Below, one piece after another: positions 50,871 through 59,508 of a DNA stretch of 61,413 bases. The position numbers were made by a program, and so were the translations under genes. A model generated the notes under the pieces. The model did no database searches, was not told where the DNA came from, and was given only the letters and a program-made list of their open reading frames with translations. This DNA comes from Oscillospiraceae bacterium. GTDB taxonomy: Bacteria > Bacillota > Clostridia > Oscillospirales > Oscillospiraceae. How positions within the stretch are numbered: position 1 is the stretch's first letter; each line of letters starts with the position of its first letter. The stretch is from NCBI GenBank assembly GCA_016293865.1, contig JAEDDG010000009.1, positions 1 to 61,413 of the forward strand. Direction: 5' to 3'.

Positions 50871-52264
50871 TGAACACCCTGCTTCGTATCCAGAAGCTGG
50901 ATTCCCATCTCCTTCAGTTCATCGCGGATCCGGTCGGCCTCCGCCCAGTTTTTCGCCGCTCTGGCCTCCTGCCGGGCCTGAATCAGCGCGTTGACCTTCT
51001 CTTCCAGGCCGTCGTCCTCCGCCTTTTCCGGCTTATAGGGCACGCCCATCACGCCGGTCAGTTCATCAAAAATACCCAGGCACGCTTTGGCCAGCGCCTT
51101 GGTGGGCGTTCCGGCGACTGCGGAGTTGATATCCCGCACCATCTCAAAAATGGCGGACATGCCGTCAGCCGTGTTGAAATCGTCGTCCATGGCGGCAATG
51201 AATTTCTCCCGGTATTTGCCGAGACCGTCGAAAGCAGCCTTCTCCTCTGCGGTCATCTCTCCGTCTGCGCCGCTGCCGGTCAGGAACATCAGGTTCTCCC
51301 GGGCGGTGGTCAGGCGTTCCAGCGCGGCTCTGGCCTGCATGAGGATTTCGCCGGAATAGTTCAGCGGGCTGCGGTAATGGCTCATCAGCATGAACATGCG
51401 GATTGTGCCGTAGCCGTATGCGTCAGCCGCCTCGCGCACGGTGAAGAAATTGCCCAGAGACTTGCTCATTTTTTTATTGTCAATGCTGATAAAGCCGTTG
51501 TGCAGCCAGTAATTGACAAATTTGCAGCCGTTGGCCGCCTCGGACTGGGCGATCTCATTCTCATGATGGGGGAACGCCAGATCTGCGCCGCCGCAGTGGA
51601 TGTCGATGGTCTTGCCCAGATACCGGTTGGACATGGCCGAGCACTCAATGTGCCAGCCCGGCCGGCCTTTGCCCCAGGGTGAATCCCACGCGGGCTCGCC
51701 GGGTTTTGCAGCCTTCCACAGCGCAAAATCCATAGGATTTTCCTTGACGTCATTGACGTCAATCCGGGCGCCGGCCTGCAGCTCCTCCAGGGGCTGGTGC
51801 GAAAGCTTGCCGTATCCCTCAAATTTCAGCGTGCGGTAATACACGTCGCCGTTGGACGCGGCGTAAGCGTAGCCTTTGTCAATCAGTGTGGAGACAATTT
51901 CGATGATCTGTTCGATGTTCTCCGTGGCCTTGGGGTGAACGGTGGCCGGGCGGACGCCCAGTCCCTGCGCGTCGGTAAAGTATTCGTCAATATACTTTTT
52001 CGCCACCGCATCGGCGGAGATGCCCTCTTCATTGGCGCGCTTGATGATCTTGTCGTCCACATCTGTAAAATTCTGGACAAATGTCACATCATAACCCCGG
52101 TACTCGAAGTAACGGCGCAGAACGTCAAACATAATGATCGGCCGCGCGTTTCCCACATGGATATAATTATACACCGTGGGGCCGCAGGCATACATTTTGA
52201 CCTTTCCCGGCTCCAGCGGAACAAATTCCTCTTTCTGCATGGTCATGGAATTATACAGTTTCAT
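50855..52264 (-). CDS. cysS: Cysteinyl-tRNA synthetase
   Basis: 469 residues. Class I signatures are H-V-G-N (the HIGH variant, in C-G-P-T-V-Y-N-Y-I-H-V-G-N-A-R-P) and K-M-S-K-S. Zinc ligands include C in Y-A-C-G-P. I chose the ATG at 52264 because GGAGGG lies upstream and the usual M-K-L-Y-N-S start follows; the ATG 18 codons earlier adds a non-homologous leader. The gap to rimO is only 68 bases, leaving no room for a T-box. Confidence 0.97.
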   Translation of the reverse strand: MKLYNSMTMQKEEFVPLEPGKVKMYACGPTVYNYIHVGNARPIIMFDVLRRYFEYRGYDVTFVQNFTDVDDKIIKRANEEGISADAVAKKYIDEYFTDAQGLGVRPATVHPKATENIEQIIEIVSTLIDKGYAYAASNGDVYYRTLKFEGYGKLSHQPLEELQAGARIDVNDVKENPMDFALWKAAKPGEPAWDSPWGKGRPGWHIECSAMSNRYLGKTIDIHCGGADLAFPHHENEIAQSEAANGCKFVNYWLHNGFISIDNKKMSKSLGNFFTVREAADAYGYGTIRMFMLMSHYRSPLNYSGEILMQARAALERLTTARENLMFLTGSGADGEMTAEEKAAFDGLGKYREKFIAAMDDDFNTADGMSAIFEMVRDINSAVAGTPTKALAKACLGIFDELTGVMGVPYKPEKAEDDGLEEKVNALIQARQEARAAKNWAEADRIRDELKEMGIQLLDTKQGVQWKKV

Positions 52265-52332
52265 AATTTTCCCTCCGTCGCCCGTCCGTCCGGCCCGGGC
52301 GTTTTTTGCATTGATCAAGATTTGTCATTGGT

Positions 52333-53652
52333 CTATTGCTGCTCCCCGTAAAGCTCGCCGTCCATAATTCCGGTCAGCAGAACCTGCACGAACGCGCCGG
52401 GCTGCGCGTCGCCCGAAAACAGGATCCGCCCGTCAATATCCGGCGACTCGGCATAACTCCGGCCCCAGAGGCAGCCGGTCTCCGCATCTTCTCCGCAGCA
52501 GAGCACCGTTTCCGTTGTTCCAAGCCGGCGCTCGTCAAAGGCCTGCATGACCTGTTCCTGAATCTCGCCGATCAGCGCGGCGCGGCGCTGCGCCGTCTCC
52601 TCATCCGCCCGGGGCATGGAACAGGCCGCCGTCCCCTCCTCCGGCGAATAGGGAAACACACCGGCGCGCTCGATCTGCGCCTGGCGCAGGAATTCACACA
52701 GCTCCTCGAACTCCGCCTCGCCCTCGCCGGGCAGGCCGGCAATCAGGCTGGTGCGCAGCACAAGCCCCGGGATCCGCTCCCGCAGCTTTTTGAACAGCGC
52801 CCGGATTTCATCGCCCGTTCCCCGGCGGTTCATCAGCTTCAGTACCTTGTCGCTGATGTGCTGAATCGGCAGGTCCAGATACTTCAGGATTTTCGGCTCA
52901 CGGGCAATCACATCAATCAGACTGTCGTCCGTCTCGTCCGGATACAGATAGTGCAGCCGGATCCAGCGGATGCCGTCCACCCGGCAAAGCTCTTCCAGCA
53001 GCGTGTCCAGGCTTCTGCGGCCGTACAGATCCAGCCCGTAGCGGGTGATGTCCTGTGCAATCACAATCAGCTCCTGAACGCCGCTGGCCGCCAGAGCCCT
53101 GGCCTCCGCCAACACATCCTCCATGGGTCTTGACCGGAAGCGGCCGCGGATTTTGGGAATAATACAGTAGGAACAGCAGTTGTCGCAGCCCTCGGCAATC
53201 CGGAGGTAGCCCCAGGCGGGGCCTGTGGAAATCACGCGGCCCAGTTCTTCCACGGGGCCGTTTTTATCCCCATAACAGCTGTATGCGCCGTCTTCCATCA
53301 CGGCACATACGGCCTGCACAATATCGCCGTAATTGGCCACGCCCATCATGCCGTCAATCTCCGGCATTTCCTTCTGCAGCTCCTGCCGGTACCGCTCCGA
53401 AAGGCAGCCGGTCACGATGATTTTTTTCAGGCTTCCGGCTTTTTTCAGCTCGCCCAGACGCAGGATGTTTTCAATGGCCTCCATCTTGGCGCTGTCGATA
53501 AAGCCGCAGGTGTTGACAATGCCCACCTCCGCCTCTTCCGGCGTGGGGACAATTTCCATTCCCGCCTCATCCAGCAGGTAGAGCATCTGCTCACTGTTCA
53601 CAAGGTTTTTGGCGCAGCCCAGAGAGATCAGCGCCACTTTATAATTCTTCAT
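52333..53652 (-). CDS. rimO: Ribosomal protein S12 methylthiotransferase
   Basis: 439 residues, a radical-SAM enzyme that methylthiolates Asp of S12. It has an N-terminal UPF0004 domain with S-L-G-C-A-K-N and C-G-F, the radical SAM C-x3-C-x2-C at about 160 (in E-G-C-D-N-C-C-S-Y-C), and a C-terminal TRAM domain. ATG 53652 is preferred; another ATG lies two codons earlier. It overlaps the end of recX, so the two are translationally linked. Confidence 0.94.
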   Translation of the reverse strand: MKNYKVALISLGCAKNLVNSEQMLYLLDEAGMEIVPTPEEAEVGIVNTCGFIDSAKMEAIENILRLGELKKAGSLKKIIVTGCLSERYRQELQKEMPEIDGMMGVANYGDIVQAVCAVMEDGAYSCYGDKNGPVEELGRVISTGPAWGYLRIAEGCDNCCSYCIIPKIRGRFRSRPMEDVLAEARALAASGVQELIVIAQDITRYGLDLYGRRSLDTLLEELCRVDGIRWIRLHYLYPDETDDSLIDVIAREPKILKYLDLPIQHISDKVLKLMNRRGTGDEIRALFKKLRERIPGLVLRTSLIAGLPGEGEAEFEELCEFLRQAQIERAGVFPYSPEEGTAACSMPRADEETAQRRAALIGEIQEQVMQAFDERRLGTTETVLCCGEDAETGCLWGRSYAESPDIDGRILFSGDAQPGAFVQVLLTGIMDGELYGEQQ

Positions 53653-54271
53653 ATGCATCCAACTCAAATTCGTAACGCCCGAGAGCGTCCTTGATTTCAC
53701 TCCAGCTGAAACCGCGGCGCAGCAGCATATCCGTCAGCTTTTTGATGCGCTTCCGGTCGTCCCGGCTGACGCCCCGCAGCCTCGCCGCAACAAGTTCGTC
53801 CAGCTTTTCGCTCTGTACGGGCATGTTTTCAAAGGCCTCGTCCCACAGCTCCCGGCTGATTCCGCGGCGGCTCAGTTCCTCGCGGATGCGGCCGCGGCCG
53901 TAGCCGGCGGCTGCATAATGGCGCACCACCATCCCGGCATATTCCCGGTCGTTCACCGCGCCGATCCGCTCCATCCAGTCCACCGCTTCGGCAGCGCTCT
54001 GCTGCTCCACACCCTTGTCCGCCAGTTTGCGCTCCAGCTCCCGGCGGGACATGGCACGGCTGCCTGCAATGCGCAGGGCCTTCTGCCTGGCCGTATAGCT
54101 GCCGGACGCCGCGTGAAGCGCGGCCAGCTCCGCCTCATCCAGATCCCGCCCCGTATAGAGGCTGAAATCCGCAATCAGCGCCGTGCTGACCTGCAGTGTT
54201 TCGCCGTTTTCAAGCTGACAGTACCAGCGTTCCGCCACATGCCGGGACGCCGTCATTTTGACAACTTTCAT
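53639..54271 (-). CDS. recX: Regulatory protein RecX
   Basis: A 210-residue three-helix-repeat protein that limits RecA filament growth. Repeat boundaries with R-R-E-L-E-R-K-L and G-R-I-R-E-E-L-S-R-R-G-I are visible, plus an N-terminal beta-rich extension typical of the longer Gram-positive RecX. It lies directly after recA (20-base gap), the usual arrangement. Confidence 0.93.
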   Translation of the reverse strand: MKVVKMTASRHVAERWYCQLENGETLQVSTALIADFSLYTGRDLDEAELAALHAASGSYTARQKALRIAGSRAMSRRELERKLADKGVEQQSAAEAVDWMERIGAVNDREYAGMVVRHYAAAGYGRGRIREELSRRGISRELWDEAFENMPVQSEKLDELVAARLRGVSRDDRKRIKKLTDMLLRRGFSWSEIKDALGRYEFELDAYEEL

Positions 54272-54291
54272 TCCGCCGCCCTGACTCCGGC

Positions 54292-55386
54292 TCAGTCCTC
54301 AAAATCCTCGGCGCTGATATCCACCGCCCGTCCTGCCGCTTTGGCCGCGATCTTCGCCTGCGGCGACATGAGCTTGAACGCATTTTTGCGGATATCGGCC
54401 TCCAGTTTGTCCGCGATTTCCGGATTGTCCTTCAGGTATTTTTTCACATTGTCGCGGCCCTGCAGGCGCGTCTCCCCGATGGTGAACCACGCACCGCCCT
54501 TCTCGATCAGATCCAGCTTGACGCCCAGGTCCACAAGCTCGCCGGTTCTGGAAATTCCTTCGCCGTACATAATATCAAATTCAGCCTCTTTAAACGGCGG
54601 CGCCACCTTGTTCTTTACAATCTTGGCCCGGGTCCGGTTGCCGACCACTTCGCTGCCGTTTTTCAGCGCCTCAACCCGGCGCACGTCGATGCGCACGCTG
54701 GAGAAATATTTCAGCGCACGGCCGCCCGGCGTTGTTTCCGGGTTGCCGTACATCACGCCGATTTTTTCACGCAGCTGGTTGATAAAGACCACGATACAGT
54801 TGGTTTTGGAGATGGAGCCGGCCAGCTTGCGCAGCGCCTGGCTCATCAGACGGGCAATGACGCCCACGCTGGAATCACCGATCTCGCCCTCAATTTCACT
54901 TCTGGGCACCAGTGCCGCCACCGAGTCCACAACGACAACATCCACCGCGCCGGAACGGACCAGCGTCTCCGTGATGCTCAGCGCGTCCTCGCCGGTATCC
55001 GGCTGGGAGATCAGCAGATTTTCAATGTCAATGCCAATGGCCCGGGCATATGCCGGCTCCAGCGCATGCTCCGCGTCAATAAACGCCACTTCGCCGCCCA
55101 GCTTCTGGGCAGAGGCGATGATGTGCAGCGCCAGCGTGGTCTTACCGGACGACTCCGGCCCGTAAATCTCAACGATGCGTCCCTTCGGTACGCCGCCGAT
55201 GCCCAGCGCCAGGTCCAGCGACAACGAGCCGGTGGGAATCGCCTCCACATTCACCGCCAGGTTATCGCCCAGGCGCATGATGGACCCCTTGCCATAGCTC
55301 TTTTCAATCTGTGAGATTGCCGTTTCCAGCGCGCGCTTCTTGTCGCCGGCGCGGCTTGGGCTTTCTGTCTTAACCTTCTCTGCCAT
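54292..55386 (-). CDS. recA: Recombinase RecA
   Basis: 364 residues. Walker A is G-P-E-S-S-G-K-T-T, the catalytic E is in the F-I-D-A-E-H-A-L region, and loops L1 and L2 are present (G-N-P-E-T-T-P-G-G). The ATG at 55386 follows GGAGGAGAGG; a start 10 codons earlier lies inside prmC. It is placed within a minus-strand housekeeping operon rather than behind a clear promoter of its own; I found no LexA box in the 100 bases upstream. Confidence 0.98.
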   Translation of the reverse strand: MAEKVKTESPSRAGDKKRALETAISQIEKSYGKGSIMRLGDNLAVNVEAIPTGSLSLDLALGIGGVPKGRIVEIYGPESSGKTTLALHIIASAQKLGGEVAFIDAEHALEPAYARAIGIDIENLLISQPDTGEDALSITETLVRSGAVDVVVVDSVAALVPRSEIEGEIGDSSVGVIARLMSQALRKLAGSISKTNCIVVFINQLREKIGVMYGNPETTPGGRALKYFSSVRIDVRRVEALKNGSEVVGNRTRAKIVKNKVAPPFKEAEFDIMYGEGISRTGELVDLGVKLDLIEKGGAWFTIGETRLQGRDNVKKYLKDNPEIADKLEADIRKNAFKLMSPQAKIAAKAAGRAVDISAEDFED

Positions 55387-56275
55387 TTTCCTCTCCTCCT
55401 GTCGTAATGCCGGCAACGACCCGATCGATGCCCTGCGTATCCTGGTATACGGTTACGGCCCGATAGCCGTTTTTGCGCAGTATCTCTGCCACATCCTGTC
55501 CCTGGCCGATGCCGCACTCATATAAAAGCGCGCCGCCGGGCTTCAGCACAGAACTCCACTTTTCCGTCACTGCCCTGTAAAATTCCAGGCCGTCGCCGCC
55601 GCCGTCCAGCGCCGTTACCGGCTCGTACTCTCGGACGGAGCGGTCCAGCTTCTTCAGATCCGCTGTAGGTATGTACGGCGGATTGCACACAATCATGTCA
55701 AACCGCCCGATCAGCATCGGCGGCGCCTGCAGCGCGTCCGTCTCCGTGTAGGAAGCGAAGCGCGTCAGCCCGCTGCGCATCAGATTTGACCGGCAGACGG
55801 CCATGGCCTTGGGGGAATTGTCGATAAAAACCATCCGGGTGCCGGGAACGTTCGCCGCCACGGCAATTCCCACGCAGCCGCTGCCGCAGCACAGGTCCAT
55901 CACCCGGGAGCCGCCGCCGCGGCCGGAAAGCAGCGCAATCGCTTTTTCGGCCAGAAGCTCCGTATCTGTGCGGGGAATCAGCACATCGGGCGTTACGTTG
56001 ATCGGAAGCCCGTAAAACTCCCATTCGCCTGTAATATAAGCCACCGGTTCGTCATCCAGCCGGCGGCGGATCATGTCATCCACCGTTTCCGCATATCCGG
56101 TGCCCACGTAGAGATTCGCGTCCCGCAGGAATTCCTCACGGGTTTTTCCTGCGGCCTTTTCCGCAATCAGCCGTGCCTCCAGCGCAAAGGCCTCAATGCC
56201 GGCGGCCTTCAGCTTCTTCCGCGCCGCAAAATAAACCTCATTATACGTCTTCAGCGGCTTGCTGCCTGTTACCAT
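55370..56275 (-). CDS. prmC: Peptide chain release factor N5-glutamine methyltransferase
   Basis: 301 residues. PrmC methylates the GGQ glutamine of RF1/RF2. The N-terminal helical domain (residues 1-90) has R-E-E-F-L-R-D, and the SAM domain has the D-L-C-C-G-S-G-C-V-G-I motif and the N-P-P-Y catalytic signature. It overlaps DUF1385 by 7 bases and its end overlaps the recA start. prfA is not adjacent here. Confidence 0.94.
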   Translation of the reverse strand: MVTGSKPLKTYNEVYFAARKKLKAAGIEAFALEARLIAEKAAGKTREEFLRDANLYVGTGYAETVDDMIRRRLDDEPVAYITGEWEFYGLPINVTPDVLIPRTDTELLAEKAIALLSGRGGGSRVMDLCCGSGCVGIAVAANVPGTRMVFIDNSPKAMAVCRSNLMRSGLTRFASYTETDALQAPPMLIGRFDMIVCNPPYIPTADLKKLDRSVREYEPVTALDGGGDGLEFYRAVTEKWSSVLKPGGALLYECGIGQGQDVAEILRKNGYRAVTVYQDTQGIDRVVAGITTGGEENGREG

Positions 56276-57243
56276 CTGTCCTCGCCTTTCGTCTCCGGCA
56301 GCACGGGCTTCAGCGCGGCGATGGCCACTTCCAGCATGGAAACATCCGGCTCGGCCGTGGTCAGCCGCTGCAGCGCCTTGCCCGGCGCCGAAATTACTTT
56401 TGTAAACCAGTTGTCATGGCGGCCGGCATATTTGATCAGCTCATAGCTCAGACCGATGACCACCGGCAGAAGCAGAATCCGCACGCCCATGCGCACAAGC
56501 ACGGTCACCGCCTTGTTCCAGCCCTCGCCGGGGATCCGCACCAGGGAAAAGACCAGGATGCTGATCAGCATCACAAGAATCATGAAGCTGGTGCCGCAGC
56601 GGGGATGGCAGCGCGGCTGCTTCCCGGCGTTTTCCGGCGTCAGCTCCAGCCCGGCCTCATAGCAGAAGATGGTCTTGTGCTCAGCCCCGTGGTACATCCA
56701 CACCCGCCGGATATCCTTCATGCGGGAAACAAGCCAGATGTATGCGATAAAAATCACCATGCGGATTACGCCTTCCACCAGATTGTACCAGATCCCGTTG
56801 CCCAGCACCGGGTCGAGCAGGGAGGCGAGAAATGTGGGCAGCATGAAAAACAGCACCACAGCAAGGCCGACGCCCAGCACCACCGCAAGACCGATAATCA
56901 GCTTTTCAGCCGTTTCACTTGAAAAATGCTCCTCAATCCACTTGTCCAGCTTGCTCGGCTCCTCCTGCTCCTCCTCCGGCATAAACTGCGCCGAATAGGT
57001 CAGCGCCTTGACGCCGTTGACCATGGATGCGAGCAGGTTCACCGTCCCGCGGATAATGGGCCACTTGAGAATCGGGTGTCTGTCACCCGTCAGCTTCAGG
57101 TCCTCTGTCCGGACCTCAATTTCACCGTCCGGTTTGCGCACGGCGATGGCCTGCTTTTTTGGCCCGCGCATCATAATGCCTTCAATCAGCGCCTGGCCGC
57201 CGATGGATGTACGGAAGGTTTCTTCCGTCTTTTTTGTTGCCAT
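56269..57243 (-). CDS. DUF1385 family membrane protein
   Basis: A 324-residue protein with about four to five transmembrane helices. The N-terminus has the diagnostic G-G-Q-A-L-I-E-G-I-M-M-R-G-P motif, and the middle carries H-G-A-E-H-K-T-I-F-C-Y-E and P-R-C-H-P-R-C-G-T-S-F, both conserved in the family. Function is unknown. In many Clostridia it sits beside prmC and prfA. Confidence 0.92.
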   Translation of the reverse strand: MATKKTEETFRTSIGGQALIEGIMMRGPKKQAIAVRKPDGEIEVRTEDLKLTGDRHPILKWPIIRGTVNLLASMVNGVKALTYSAQFMPEEEQEEPSKLDKWIEEHFSSETAEKLIIGLAVVLGVGLAVVLFFMLPTFLASLLDPVLGNGIWYNLVEGVIRMVIFIAYIWLVSRMKDIRRVWMYHGAEHKTIFCYEAGLELTPENAGKQPRCHPRCGTSFMILVMLISILVFSLVRIPGEGWNKAVTVLVRMGVRILLLPVVIGLSYELIKYAGRHDNWFTKVISAPGKALQRLTTAEPDVSMLEVAIAALKPVLPETKGEDRW

Positions 57244-57258
57244 AAGCTTTGCTTCTCC

Positions 57259-58746
57259 TTATTTGGTCTCGGGCAGCGGCAGGCGCACCTCTGCAATCAG
57301 GCCGCCGTCAGGTGCGTTGCGCAGAACAAGCGCGCCGCCGTGGTATTTGACGATTTCGTCGCACACCGCAAGGCCGATTCCGCTGCCGCGTTCCTTGCTT
57401 TTGCCCTTGTAAAATTTCTCTTTTACCTTTTCCAGCTCGTCTTCCGGGATACCCGGTCCGTAGTCACGGATGCTGATCACAAGATCTGACTCGCTGCATG
57501 TCAGCGAAACAACAATCCGCTTGCCTGCACGCCCATATTTGGCGGCGTTGTCCATCAGATTCAGGAACACCTGGCGCAGCCGCGCACCGTCGCCGCTGAT
57601 CAGCGGAAGGTCCCCGTCATAGGGCACATATTCCACCATGATGTCTTCCTGCCGCAGCAGCTCTCCATAGCCGACGATGGCATCCTCCAGCTCCGCCCCC
57701 ACGTCCAGCGGCTCCACATTCAGTGTAAACCGGCCGTCCTGCATCCGGGTAAAATCCAGCAGCTCCTCCACCATTTTGGTCAGGCGCTGGGATTCCTTCA
57801 GCATGATGGATACGCCCCGCCTGGCGTCGCTGTCCAGCCCCGGGTCATAACTCAGCGTCTCCGCCCAGCCGGTAATGGCCGTCAGCGGCGTGCGCAGTTC
57901 ATGGGACACCGAGGAGATGAACTCCGTCTGCGTGCGCTCCGCCTGGCTGATTTTCAGGCTCATCTCATTGATGGCATCCACCAGCTCCGCGATTTCATCC
58001 TTGTACTTATAGTCCTTCGGAATCTGAACACCGTAGCTCCCCTCGGCGATTCTTTGTGCAGTGCTGGTCATATCCCGCACCGGGCGCACGACAGAATTCA
58101 GAAAGAACATGTTGGTCAGCACGATCAACAGCATCAGAACCACGCCGCCGGCGCCGACAGTCATGGAATTGACCATCACCTCGTGGTCCACCAGCCGCAG
58201 GCTTGTCGCATAACGCATGATGCCGATAACGTCGCCGGTTGTATAAATCATCGGCGCAGAGACAGACACGATCCGTTCTCCGGTATTCCGGTCCCGCCCC
58301 TGCCAGACGGAGATCTCGCCGCGGTTCAGGGCCAGTTCCACGTCCGGCGTGCCCGGCGCCGTGCCGGCGGGCGTGGAGTACGAGGAGACCACAACTTTGC
58401 CGGAGGTATTGATAAACTGCAGCTCGATGGTATCCGCATCTTCAAAATCGGTAGCATACTGATAGGCGCTGTCATAATATTCGGCGTATGTTTTCGTGAT
58501 GTACGCCGCGAAAAAATCTGTGGCGGTCTGGGCCTTGGTCTCCAGCCCGTTCTGAACGCTCGTGTAATAATACCCGTAGATGGAAACGGCAAAAACCGAT
58601 ACGAACAAGACGATGATAATGGCAAATACAAATATATTGCTGAACATCCAGCGGCGTGTAATCCCGTTGAGCAGCCGGCCGTCTTTGTCCGGCATCTTCA
58701 GCAGCCGCCTGGCGCCGGCCTTTATATCCGTCCCGATGTGCCGCAT
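57259..58746 (-). CDS. Sensor histidine kinase (second system)
   Basis: A 495-residue membrane kinase. It has a first helix near residue 40, an extracytoplasmic sensor part of about 120 residues, a second helix plus HAMP (about 195-255), HisKA with S-V-S-H-E-L-R-T-P-L-T, and HATPase_c with D-N-A-A-K-Y-G, D-Y-G-P-G-I-P and G-S-G-I-G-L-A-V. The ATG at 58746 has GGAGGG upstream. Its regulator precedes it by 38 bases; a lipoprotein gene lies upstream of that. Confidence 0.94.
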   Translation of the reverse strand: MRHIGTDIKAGARRLLKMPDKDGRLLNGITRRWMFSNIFVFAIIIVLFVSVFAVSIYGYYYTSVQNGLETKAQTATDFFAAYITKTYAEYYDSAYQYATDFEDADTIELQFINTSGKVVVSSYSTPAGTAPGTPDVELALNRGEISVWQGRDRNTGERIVSVSAPMIYTTGDVIGIMRYATSLRLVDHEVMVNSMTVGAGGVVLMLLIVLTNMFFLNSVVRPVRDMTSTAQRIAEGSYGVQIPKDYKYKDEIAELVDAINEMSLKISQAERTQTEFISSVSHELRTPLTAITGWAETLSYDPGLDSDARRGVSIMLKESQRLTKMVEELLDFTRMQDGRFTLNVEPLDVGAELEDAIVGYGELLRQEDIMVEYVPYDGDLPLISGDGARLRQVFLNLMDNAAKYGRAGKRIVVSLTCSESDLVISIRDYGPGIPEDELEKVKEKFYKGKSKERGSGIGLAVCDEIVKYHGGALVLRNAPDGGLIAEVRLPLPETK

Positions 58747-58784
58747 CCGGTTTTTCCCTCCTTTCCACAGGCTTGCTCCTGCGT

Positions 58785-59471
58785 TTAAAAGCCCCACTTA
58801 TAGCCGTAACCCCAGATTGTGGTAATGTAAGTGGGATTCGTGGAATCGTCCTCAATTTTTATGCGCAGGCGGCGGATATTGACATCCACAATTTTCAGCT
58901 CGCCGAAATAATCCCTGCCCCATACGGCGTTCAGAATATCCTCACGGCTCATGGCCTTGCCGGGATTGTCCATAAAGAGCTTCATAATCGAATACTCCAC
59001 CTGCGTGAGCTTGATGCGCTGGCCGTTTTTTTCCAGCGTGCGGTTGCGCACGTTCAGCTTGAAGGGACCCTGCCGGATCTCAACCGCCTCCGCCGCGCTG
59101 TCCCCGCCCACACGGCGGTACAGGGCGTCAATCCGCGCTGTCAGCTCGCTGGGCGAAAAGGGTTTGGTCACATAGTCGTCCGCCCCAGTCATCAGGCCGG
59201 TCACCTTATCCATCTCCTGGGTGCGGGCCGTCAGCATAATGATGCCCATATTGCTGTCTGTGGCACGGATCCGGCGGCAGACCTCAAAGCCGTCGATATC
59301 GGGCAGCATAATGTCCAGAAGCGCCACCTTAATGTCCGGGTGTTGCCGGATCTGTTCCAGCGCCTGAGCGCCGGTGGCCGCCTCTATCGGCTCATAGCCG
59401 GAACGTTTCAGGTTGATCACAACAAAGCTGCGGATGCTGGCTTCATCTTCAAGCACAAGAACTTTTTTCAT
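58785..59471 (-). CDS. OmpR/PhoB-family response regulator (second system)
   Basis: 228 residues. The receiver has phosphoacceptor D53 in L-L-D-I-M-L-P-D and a conserved K in Y-V-T-K-P-F. The winged helix starts about 130 and ends with Y-I-T-T-I-W-G-Y-G-Y-K-W. Regulator, kinase, DUF1385 and prmC follow one another closely on the same strand. Confidence 0.95.
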   Translation of the reverse strand: MKKVLVLEDEASIRSFVVINLKRSGYEPIEAATGAQALEQIRQHPDIKVALLDIMLPDIDGFEVCRRIRATDSNMGIIMLTARTQEMDKVTGLMTGADDYVTKPFSPSELTARIDALYRRVGGDSAAEAVEIRQGPFKLNVRNRTLEKNGQRIKLTQVEYSIMKLFMDNPGKAMSREDILNAVWGRDYFGELKIVDVNIRRLRIKIEDDSTNPTYITTIWGYGYKWGF

Positions 59472-59508
59472 TTTCTCCTCCTGTTCCCTCTCCGGTATCG
59501 GATTTCCG

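Noticed and set aside
52265..52332. T-box riboswitch before cysS
   Set aside because: Only 68 bases separate the cysS start from the rimO stop, and no T-box or specifier loop is visible.
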